DNA of 9,279 nucleotides from an uncultured Eubacteriales bacterium (GTDB lineage Bacteria > Bacillota > Clostridia > Oscillospirales > Acutalibacteraceae): the NCBI GenBank assembly GCA_934444695.1, contig CAKSDF010000070.1, forward strand, positions 1-9,279, in the 5' to 3' direction. The notes under the pieces were generated by a model. That model searched no databases. It was not told where the DNA came from and saw only the letters and a program-made list of their open reading frames with translations. Made by a program: the position numbers and the translations under genes. Below are positions 1-5,045 of the stretch, one piece after another; the first letter of the stretch is position 1; every line of letters begins with the position of its first letter.

Positions 1-272
1 GATATTCCTGGGGAAGGATAAAATGATGGCAGAGCGTGCTCAGTGCAAGCAGATCAGCCGTCAAAACAGCCGACGGGGTTGAGCATCTATTGCTTAATCC
101 GCCGGTCTTTACTTTATATGATATAAATTTTCCTTAGCCGTTGCGCACACATAATTTGTCGGCGAAGCCGACCCCGCGCTTTTTACCTATTACATATTAC
201 TTATTGCTTTCCCAAAATCCCGTTGGCCGATTTTATTTTAAAGCAAGCATGAAGAGGTAATAAGTAAAAAGT
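1..272. other. Left-edge stretch with no supported gene
   Basis: I see no convincing gene here. Several frames are open from the left edge but close quickly: frame 1 stops at 19-21 and frame 2 at 80-82, so one of them may be the tail of a gene outside the window, but I cannot say which. A perfect 6-bp hairpin (GTCGGC-GAA-GCCGAC) lies at 158-172 with a short T run a few bases later, which could be a weak terminator for an upstream plus-strand gene. Positions 184-272 hold degenerate, partly inverted runs of the ATTACTTATTACC type, as seen in many Firmicutes spacers. Confidence 0.4.
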
Positions 273-306
273 AAAAATCCCGTCCACTAAAGTGAACGGG
301 ATTTTT
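273..306 (-). terminator. Intrinsic terminator of tRNA-Arg
   Basis: An 11-bp outer stem (273-283 with 296-306) has A runs on the left and T runs on the right. It continues, after one mismatch, into CACT/AGTG. On the minus strand it begins right at the encoded CCA of the tRNA-Arg gene and ends in a T run, as expected for a rho-independent terminator. The A/T symmetry means it could also stop plus-strand transcripts. Confidence 0.85.
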
Positions 307-382
307 GGCGCGCCAAGAGGGATTCGAACCCCCGACCTTTTGGTTCGTAGCCAAACACTCTATCCGGCTGAGCTATTGGCGC
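306..382 (-). tRNA. tRNA-Arg (ACG)
   Basis: Read on the minus strand, this folds into a full cloverleaf. The acceptor stem is GCGCCAA/TTGGCGC. The D arm carries AGCTCAGCCGG, and the T arm carries GGTTCGAATC. The anticodon stem TTTGG/CCAAA encloses the loop CTACGAA, giving anticodon ACG, which is probably deaminated to ICG for decoding CGU/CGC/CGA. The discriminator is G, and CCA is encoded at 306-308. The gene is monocistronic, with its own promoter upstream and a terminator starting at its 3' end. Confidence 0.95.
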
Positions 383-397
383 ATTTCTTACAGCCAA

Positions 398-425
398 ATT
401 ATATTACCACAAAGCAATTCAACAA
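398..425 (-). promoter_or_regulatory. Promoter of tRNA-Arg
   Basis: On the minus strand, a -35 TTGTTG (plus 420-425) is followed by 16 bp and a perfect -10 TATAAT (plus 398-403). This would start transcription near 391, about 9 nt before the mature tRNA 5' end. The -10 is strong and the -35 is moderate. A/T-rich tracts further upstream (430-470) could act as an UP element. Confidence 0.6.
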
Positions 426-656
426 TCAATAGTTTTTTTTGATTTTTTTTAATTTTTTTATTTATCAAGTTTCTCGGACTGTGCTAAGGTGCATTTTTGT
501 CTTCATTTGGCACGCCATACACTAACTATGCATCAAATGAGATGATTTTGTTTGAAAGTGAGGAACTGTGTATCGGCAAAAACCACTCATTTTGCAGCGT
601 CGTTTCGAGGGCGAAAGGGACACAAATAAAAAAATAAAAAAGATTTAAAAAAAGTG
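426..656. other. AT-rich spacer between opposed tRNA units
   Basis: No gene is seen. The first part (430-470) has long T runs, which read as A tracts upstream of the tRNA-Arg promoter. A short inverted repeat TCATTTG/CAAATGA (503-509 and 534-540) encloses 24 nt, but nothing links it to a function. Positions 626-656 are A-rich and lie just upstream of the tRNA operon promoter, so they could be an UP element. Confidence 0.4.
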
Positions 657-685
657 TTGACAAAGAAGCGATTATATAGTAAAAT
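657..685 (+). promoter_or_regulatory. Strong sigma-A promoter of the tRNA operon
   Basis: A consensus -35 TTGACA (657-662) is followed by 17 bp and the -10 TAAAAT (680-685), one base from consensus. It is preceded by an A-rich tract. The start would be near 692, giving a leader of about 24 nt before tRNA-Val. This is as expected for a stable-RNA promoter. Confidence 0.85.
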
Positions 686-715
686 ACATATCGCTGTCAC
701 ACGAGACGCACAGAT

Positions 716-792
716 GGGGGCATAGCTCAGCTGGTTAGAGCACCTGCCTTACAAGCAGGGGGTCACAGGTTCGAGTCCTGTTGCCCCCACCA
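716..792 (+). tRNA. tRNA-Val (TAC)
   Basis: A full cloverleaf: acceptor stem GGGGGCA/TGCCCCC, D arm TAGCTCAGCTGG, T arm with GGTTCGAGTC. The anticodon stem CCTGC/GCAGG encloses the loop CTTACAA, giving anticodon TAC. The discriminator is A and CCA is encoded (790-792). It is the first gene of a three-tRNA operon, 41 nt before tRNA-Asp. Confidence 0.96.
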
Positions 793-833
793 TCACAAAG
801 TTTAATCAGTTTAATCTTTGTTACAGAAAATTT

Positions 834-910
834 GGCCCGGTAGTTCAGCTGGTTAGAACGCTAGCCTGTCACGCTAGAGGTCGTGGGTTCGATCCCCATC
901 CGGGTCGCCA
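834..910 (+). tRNA. tRNA-Asp (GTC)
   Basis: The acceptor stem is GGCCCGG/CCGGGTC with one G-T pair. The anticodon stem CTAGC/GCTAG encloses the loop CTGTCAC, giving anticodon GTC. The T arm has GGTTCGATCC, the discriminator is G, and CCA is encoded at 908-910. It is the middle gene of the tRNA operon and is separated from tRNA-Thr by only 3 nt. Confidence 0.96.
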
Positions 911-913
911 TAC

Positions 914-989
<76 letters not shown>

Positions 990-1023
990 AAAAATCCTAT
1001 TGCTTTTGCAATGGGATTTTTTT
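990..1023 (+). terminator. Intrinsic terminator of the tRNA operon
   Basis: The stem is A-rich, then TCCTATTGC (995-1003), a TTTT loop and GCAATGGGA (1008-1016) with one T-G pair. It is followed by a run of seven T. It starts at the last base after the encoded CCA of tRNA-Thr. Confidence 0.9.
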
Positions 1024-1323
1024 GCTTTCAAATTATATACTATAAATACTTTGCCGCCGCAAAAAAAGATTTTTCAGTCTGCATTTGACCGTATGAGTGT
1101 GGGGAATGCGTTTTTAATTGCAACGGTAAAAGGGACGAGCGAATATGCGACGCACGTCGGTTAAGGTCATAATACAAATGCTCCCCACAGCCGCAGCGGC
1201 CATAGAGAGCATCAGAAGATATAATGGTTTTAAGTGATTCAGGTGTGTTTAACACCTTGAGCGATGAGCGCAATACGGCACAGGATCAAAGCGGCTCTGA
1301 AAGCGATACGGTATCGGCTGTTT
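1024..1323. other. Non-coding stretch downstream of hcp
   Basis: No supported gene is seen between the tRNA terminator and the 3' end of hcp. A minus-strand frame at 1040-1273 begins with TTG, has no good ribosome binding site and resembles no protein I know. Positions 1099-1143 carry two blocks also found in the intergenic element upstream of hcp: GTGGGGAATGCG, and a 21-bp block (1123-1143) repeated inverted at 3053-3073 with one mismatch. A small inverted repeat at 1239-1260 (GGTGT...ACACC) follows hcp on the minus strand, but it lacks a T tract, so I do not call it a terminator. Confidence 0.45.
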
Positions 1324-2919
1324 TCAGCCTAAAAGCTGTTTCAGGTCATCCTCGGGAGTGGTGATGGGGGCAATGCCGAAGTTTTCGGTAAGATAATTAA
1401 GCACATTGGGCGAAACAAAGGCCGGAAGTGTAGGCCCGAGACGTATATTTTTAATTCCAAGATACAGCAGGGTCAGCAGTATGCACACCGCCTTTTGCTC
1501 ATACCAGGAAAGCACCATCGAAAGGGGCAGCTCATTGACCCCGCAGTTAAAGGCATCAGCCAAGGCAAGAGCAGTCTGAATTGCACTGTAAGCGTCGTTG
1601 CACTGTCCCACATCCATAATGCGGGGAAGTCCGCCGATGGTACCGAGATCAAGGTCGTTAAAGCGGTATTTGCCGCAGGCAAGGGTCAGCACCACCGTAT
1701 CTGCAGGGGCCCTTTTAACAAACTCGGTATAGTAGTTTCGGCCGGGACGCGCTCCGTCGCAGCCGCCCACCAAAAAGAAGTGTTTTATGGCTCCCGATTT
1801 TACGGCATCAACCACCTTGTCGGCAACACCGAGCACCGCTCTCCGCGCAAATCCGGTAGTTACGGTGTTTCCGCCGTTTATGCCGGTGAAGGCCTTGTCT
1901 TCATCATATCCTCCAAGCTCCAGCGCCTTTTCGATAACCGGGGTAAAATCCTTGTCTCTGCCGATGTGGATCATCTCGGGATAGGAAACCACCGACGTTG
2001 TAAAAATGCGGTCGGCATAGCTCGTCTTTGGCGGCATAAGGCAGTTGGTTGTAAACAGCACCGGTGCGGGAATATCGGCAAACTCCTTTTGCTGATTCTG
2101 CCACGCCGTACCGAAATTGCCCTTGAGGTGGGAATATTTTTTAAGCTTCGGATAGCCGTGGGCGGGAAGCATTTCGCTGTGGGTATAGATGTTTACACCT
2201 TTACCCTCGGTTTGCTCCAAAAGCAGTTTAAGATCGTGGAGGTCGTGGCCGGAAACAACAATGAAGGGTCCCTTTTCCACCGTCAGCGGAACGGTAACAG
2301 GGGCAGGCGTACCGTAGCTTTCTGTGTTTGCCTTGTCGAGAAGTGCCATACACTTGAGATTGTTCTCTCCCACCTCCATAACCATTGGCAGCAGCTCATC
2401 CATACCGAAATCCTCGCCCACATAGTAAAGCGCCTTGGCAAAAAATCGGTTTAACTGCTCGTCGGTATAGCCGAGAGCCATGGCGTGATAAGCGTAGGCC
2501 GCCATACCGCGCACGCCGAAAAGAATAAGCGACTTGAGACTGCGTATATCCTCGTCGGTTCCCCAAAGCCTTTCCATATCGTAATCGTCGTTTTTCCCGC
2601 ACACCGAAGCGCAGGCCGAGCAATTAGGAGAAAGTCTCAGCTTCTGCTCATGCACCCGATCTATCAATTCGCCCAGTGTTTTTACATCAAAATTAACATT
2701 TGTAACGGTGGCAAACAGCCCCTCAATCATCAGCCGCCATATGTCTTCTCCAACGGCAGGAGCACCGTCGGTGGCCCGTGCAAGACCGATAAGCGCACCT
2801 GTCAGCTCATCCTGGAGCTTTGAGGCATCTGCACTCTTTCCGCAAACGCCCACCTTTCCGGTGCAGGCCGAGCATCCCGCCGTTTGTTCGCACTGAAAGC
2901 AAAACATTTTTTTATCCAT
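1324..2919 (-). CDS. hcp: Hybrid-cluster protein Hcp (hydroxylamine/NO reductase family)
   Basis: A cytosolic Fe-S enzyme of 531 residues, long called hydroxylamine reductase. Studied homologues reduce NO and/or act in S-nitrosylation under nitrosative stress. Near the N-terminus C7, C10, C19 and C26 can ligate the cubane cluster, with an extra C16 nearby. All eight ligands of the hybrid 4Fe-2S-2O cluster are visible: H225, E249, C293, C387, C415, C440, E474 and K476. Their spacings (24, 44, 94, 28, 25, 34, 2) are almost those of Desulfovibrio Hcp. Motifs include GHDLHD, THSEMLPAHGYP, TTNCL, GGCDGARPGR and SWYEQKA. ATG at 2919 is preceded by an AGGAAAGGAAG Shine-Dalgarno stretch 7 nt away. 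The gene follows the ferredoxin gene on the same strand after 442 bp that hold a repeat element and a likely promoter. No frameshift or missing ligand is seen. Confidence 0.97.
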   Translation of the reverse strand: MDKKMFCFQCEQTAGCSACTGKVGVCGKSADASKLQDELTGALIGLARATDGAPAVGEDIWRLMIEGLFATVTNVNFDVKTLGELIDRVHEQKLRLSPNCSACASVCGKNDDYDMERLWGTDEDIRSLKSLILFGVRGMAAYAYHAMALGYTDEQLNRFFAKALYYVGEDFGMDELLPMVMEVGENNLKCMALLDKANTESYGTPAPVTVPLTVEKGPFIVVSGHDLHDLKLLLEQTEGKGVNIYTHSEMLPAHGYPKLKKYSHLKGNFGTAWQNQQKEFADIPAPVLFTTNCLMPPKTSYADRIFTTSVVSYPEMIHIGRDKDFTPVIEKALELGGYDEDKAFTGINGGNTVTTGFARRAVLGVADKVVDAVKSGAIKHFFLVGGCDGARPGRNYYTEFVKRAPADTVVLTLACGKYRFNDLDLGTIGGLPRIMDVGQCNDAYSAIQTALALADAFNCGVNELPLSMVLSWYEQKAVCILLTLLYLGIKNIRLGPTLPAFVSPNVLNYLTENFGIAPITTPEDDLKQLLG

Positions 2920-2950
2920 AGTAAGCTTCCTTTCCTTTTATCATCAATTG

Positions 2951-2964
2951 TCAAAAATCTTTGA
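2951..2964. promoter_or_regulatory. Small dyad in the hcp leader
   Basis: TCAAA-AATC-TTTGA is a perfect inverted repeat with a 4-bp spacer, between the likely hcp start site near 2992 and the ATG. Crp/Fnr-family sites are dyads of this size, and such a regulator is encoded next door. However, the half-site orientation differs from the classic TTGAT-N4-ATCAA box, so this is only a candidate operator. Confidence 0.25.
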
Positions 2965-2998
2965 TAAGATTACAGGCATATTTTGCCCGTAATGACCG

Positions 2999-3027
2999 AT
3001 TATACACTTGTAATACGATGTTTAAGC
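2999..3027 (-). promoter_or_regulatory. Candidate hcp promoter at the edge of the repeat element
   Basis: On the minus strand a perfect -10 TATAAT lies at plus 2999-3004. The best -35 candidates are GCTTAA with 17-bp spacing or TTGCTT with 19-bp spacing. Both lie inside the left terminal repeat of the 279-bp element. The start would be near 2992, giving a leader of about 70 nt. The weak -35 fits a promoter that needs an activator. Confidence 0.4.
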
Positions 3028-3298
3028 AACGGACGGTCGAACACCGTACGGTTTCGCTCGTCCCTTTTCCCGTGCGGCATCGCGTTCATCAATCATAGGC
3101 GTTAGCCTTATGGCCGATTTCACGCTTCCCCACGCAGAAAAATGAACGGCAGAAACTCTTCGACCTTAAAAATAGGAAAATTTTTGTTTTTGAAGTTTTG
3201 TCACGCCGATATACTGGCGTATTTCAAGTGGCGAAACGATAAAAACGGGGAATTTAACATTTTTAAGGCGTGCGGGGTTCAATCGTCCGTTGCTTAAC
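3020..3298. mobile_element. 279-bp element with terminal inverted repeats (MITE-like)
   Basis: The two ends are imperfect inverted repeats of about 30 bp, 3020-3050 and 3269-3298. They share a core of AAGCAACGGACG, and the inner parts (GAACACCGTACG versus GAACCCCGCACG) match at 10 of 12 positions. A nested 7-bp pair, GTTTCGC at 3051-3057 and GCGAAAC at 3231-3237, adds to the symmetry. Inside lie small hairpins such as ACGGT/ACCGT (3034-3048) and ACGCC/GGCGT (3203-3220). There is no coding frame of note, and I could not identify a target-site duplication. It sits between the ferredoxin gene and hcp. It may be a non-autonomous transposon derivative moved by a transposase elsewhere, or an immobile intergenic repeat. 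Confidence 0.55.
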
Positions 3299-3361
3299 TG
3301 TGGCACACACATACAAGCATATCCGGAACAACCTATTAACGGTGTTTTCGGTCAGGAGATT

Positions 3362-4129
3362 TCAGTCGAGTATCCTTCCGTCGGTGGAAACGGTCACAAC
3401 CTGCCAGGGGATAAATTTACCGCTTTTCTGCAATGCGGTTTTGGCCGCCTGCTCAAGCCCGCCGCAGCAGGGCACCTCCATTCGCACAACGGTCACGCTT
3501 TTGATGTCGTTATTCCGAATTATCTCGGTCAGCTTTTCGGAATAATCCACCCCGTCGAGTTTGGGACAGCCCACAAGGGTGATGTGACCTTTAATAAACC
3601 GCTCGTGAAAGGCGGCGTAGGCATAAGCGGTGCAGTCGGCGGCAATGAGCAGCTTTGCACCGTCAAAATAAGGCGCATTTACAGGAACAAGCTTTATCTG
3701 TACCGGCCACTGGGACAGTCGGCTCACCGCCTCTCTTGCGGGCTCTCCCTCGCAGACGGTTTGCTCGTGTTCTATCCTTCTCGAACGTGTCCCGGGACAT
3801 CCGCAGGGCAGTGTCATTCCTTCTTTTTGCATCTTTTCCTGCATCTTTTTCATATCTTTCTGCATATTGTCTCCCATCCTTTTCTGCATTTTATTCTTTT
3901 TATTTTCCATTACGGCATTTTCGTCGTAAGCTGCCGCTTCCCGCTCCACAAAGGTAATGGCACCGGTAGGGCATGTGGGCAGGCAATCGCCGAGACCGTC
4001 GCAGTAGTCATCCCGCATGAGCTTTGCCTTGCCGTCCACCATGGCGATGGCACCCTCGTGACAGGCGGCGGCACATGCTCCGCAGCCGTTGCATTTATTC
4101 TCATCAATTTCAATGATTCGTCTTTTCAT
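3362..4129 (-). CDS. Ferredoxin-like Fe-S protein of the hcp locus (FrdX-type)
   Basis: A cytosolic protein of 255 residues that probably passes electrons to Hcp. Residues 7-61 are a two-cluster ferredoxin domain. The first motif is complete (C13, C16, C19, C23). The second reads C43-DGLGD-C49-LPT-C53-P, with L46 where the usual second cysteine would be, suggesting a 3Fe-4S or otherwise modified site. From memory this change is typical of the clostridial family. Residues 74-105 form a charged helix with Met every 3-4 residues. It is followed by a conserved LPCGCPGT motif (C109, C111) and a C-terminal domain with ADCTAYAY, VGCPKLD and PCCGGLEQ. ATG at 4129 has AAGGAGG 8 nt upstream. The gene is divergent from the Crp/Fnr regulator and upstream of hcp, as in reported HcpR regulons. 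The electron-donor role is inferred from this context. Confidence 0.85.
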   Translation of the reverse strand: MKRRIIEIDENKCNGCGACAAACHEGAIAMVDGKAKLMRDDYCDGLGDCLPTCPTGAITFVEREAAAYDENAVMENKKNKMQKRMGDNMQKDMKKMQEKMQKEGMTLPCGCPGTRSRRIEHEQTVCEGEPAREAVSRLSQWPVQIKLVPVNAPYFDGAKLLIAADCTAYAYAAFHERFIKGHITLVGCPKLDGVDYSEKLTEIIRNNDIKSVTVVRMEVPCCGGLEQAAKTALQKSGKFIPWQVVTVSTDGRILD

Positions 4130-4142
4130 ATCAGTTGCCTCC

Positions 4143-4171
4143 TTGATTTTTCGTGCTCATTATAATATAAT
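4143..4171 (+). promoter_or_regulatory. Regulator gene promoter (divergent)
   Basis: A -35 TTGATT (4143-4148), 17 bp, then a perfect -10 TATAAT (4166-4171). The start would be near 4178, about 37 nt before the ATG at 4215. It overlaps the ferredoxin promoter on the other strand, so the two can hardly be occupied at the same time. Confidence 0.6.
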
Positions 4172-4187
4172 AAATTCAATAAATCAG
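4159..4187 (-). promoter_or_regulatory. Ferredoxin gene promoter (divergent)
   Basis: On the minus strand the -10 is a perfect TATAAT (plus 4159-4164). At 17-bp spacing the -35 position reads CTGATT (plus 4182-4187), a poor match, as often found in activator-dependent promoters. The start would be near 4152, about 23 nt before the ATG. Confidence 0.55.
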
Positions 4188-4200
4188 TTGAATTTTCAAC
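4172..4200. promoter_or_regulatory. Overlapping inverted repeats, likely operator of the Crp/Fnr regulator
   Basis: Two dyads share bases. AAATTCAA (4172-4179) and TTGAATTT (4188-4195) flank 8 bp, and GTTGAA-TT-TTCAAC (4187-4200) is perfect around a 2-bp centre. The second is centred at 4193.5. That is -41.5 from the predicted ferredoxin start, the classic class II activator position for Crp/Fnr proteins. The first covers the predicted regulator start near 4178, suiting autorepression. Half-sites resemble TTGA/TCAA of the Fnr family, but the spacing differs from the E. coli box. Confidence 0.5.
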
Positions 4201-4214
4201 AAAAGAGGATTTTT

Positions 4215-4877
4215 ATGAAAAAATATTTTTCGATAATACGTTCTTGCCAACTTTTTTCGGGCATTTCCGAAAACGAGCTTGAATCCGTGCTGTCCTGCCT
4301 TGATACAAGGGAAGAAAGCTTTCCGAAAGACACCTTTCTGATGCGGGTCGGCGATCGGGCCGACTCCATAGGCCTCGTGCTGTCGGGAAGCGTTCTTGTC
4401 ATACAGGAGGACATCTGGGGCAACCGCAACATTGTTTCAAAGGCAGGCGCAGGGCAGATCTTTGCCGCTGCTTATGCCTGTGCGCCCGGCTCGGTGCTTA
4501 ATGTAAGCGTGGTGGCCGAAACGCCGGCCAACGTGATGTTCATAAATGTAAAGCGGGTGCTTAATATGTGCCCGTCGGCCTGCGAGCACCACGGCCGTAT
4601 CATACGAAACCTTTTGGGCGAGCTTGCCGAAAAGAATCTGCGCTTCGGCGAAAAGCTGTCCCATATGGGGCAGCGCACCACCAGAGCAAAGCTTATGTCC
4701 TATCTTTCGGCCGTATCCCAAAGACTCGGAAAATATGAATTCGACATCCCCTTTTCACGGCAGCAGCTGGCCGATTATCTGGCGGTCGAGCGCAGCGGCC
4801 TGTCCCTCGAGCTTGGAAAGATGCGCAGCGAAGGCCTTCTTGATTTTCACAAAAACCACTTTATTTTAAAATTGTAA
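4215..4877 (+). CDS. Crp/Fnr-family transcription regulator (HcpR-like)
   Basis: A 220-residue DNA-binding regulator of usual family length. Residues 11-115 form the cyclic-nucleotide-type beta-roll (LFSGISENELESVL, then GD..DSIGLVLSGSVLV). Residues 116-150 are the dimer helix. Residues 153-220 are a winged helix with recognition segment FSRQQLADYLAVERSGLSLEL (180-200) and wing EGLLDFHKNHFIL. Five cysteines (C11, C28, C89, C119, C123) leave open an Fe-S or thiol sensor, but the N-terminal Cys cluster of E. coli FNR is absent. ATG at 4215 is chosen because AGAGGA lies 5 nt upstream; an earlier in-frame ATG at 4089 would lie within the divergent ferredoxin gene. It probably controls ferredoxin and hcp, and perhaps itself, in response to NO or related stress. 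The family assignment is firm; the HcpR role rests on context. Confidence 0.88.
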   Translation: MKKYFSIIRSCQLFSGISENELESVLSCLDTREESFPKDTFLMRVGDRADSIGLVLSGSVLVIQEDIWGNRNIVSKAGAGQIFAAAYACAPGSVLNVSVVAETPANVMFINVKRVLNMCPSACEHHGRIIRNLLGELAEKNLRFGEKLSHMGQRTTRAKLMSYLSAVSQRLGKYEFDIPFSRQQLADYLAVERSGLSLELGKMRSEGLLDFHKNHFILKL

Positions 4878-4975
4878 CACTTATTGTGTGTGCCTCTATC
4901 CATAATCAACCGGTATTCTAACACCATATGGCATAAAAATCAGAAAATCACTCCCGCATATACATGCAAAAAGGC

Positions 4976-5034
4976 AAAAAATCGAGTGTGCTTTACCAAG
5001 CTTAAAACCGGTAAAGCACACTCGATAATTTTTT
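4976..5034. terminator. Bidirectional terminator between convergent genes
   Basis: A perfect 17-bp stem (4981-4997 with 5010-5026) encloses a 12-nt loop. An A run (4976-4980) lies on the left and T runs (5029-5034) on the right, so both strands give a stem followed by U residues. It closes the regulator transcript (gene end 4877) and the dockerin-protein transcript (gene end 5046). The 98 bp before it hold nothing else that I recognise. Confidence 0.93.
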
Positions 5035-5045
5035 GATCAGAAAAT

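Noticed and set aside
306..382. tRNA-Arg as an integration site
   Set aside because: No integrase and no repeat of the tRNA 3' end is seen within the window.
1040..1273. 77-codon minus-strand frame downstream of hcp
   Set aside because: It starts with TTG, has no convincing ribosome binding site, shows no known motif, and overlaps short intergenic repeat blocks; probably a chance open frame.
1495..2454. 319-codon plus-strand frame antisense to hcp
   Set aside because: The hcp frame is unambiguous with every ligand in place. The antisense translation shows no domain and follows from the codon pattern of hcp.
3005..3320. Target-site duplication flanking the 279-bp element
   Set aside because: Bases next to the two ends (CGAT left, TGTG right) do not match as a direct repeat; insertion-derived duplication is not supported.
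3290..4165. 291-codon plus-strand frame antisense to the ferredoxin gene
   Set aside because: It lies opposite a clear Fe-S protein, has low-complexity Phe/His/Leu runs (antisense of the Met/Lys-rich helix), and no recognised fold.
4089..4214. Upstream ATG extending the Crp/Fnr regulator by 42 residues
   Set aside because: The extension runs through the ferredoxin start, both promoters and the operator, lacks a ribosome binding site, and makes the protein longer than the family norm. ATG at 4215 has a good one.
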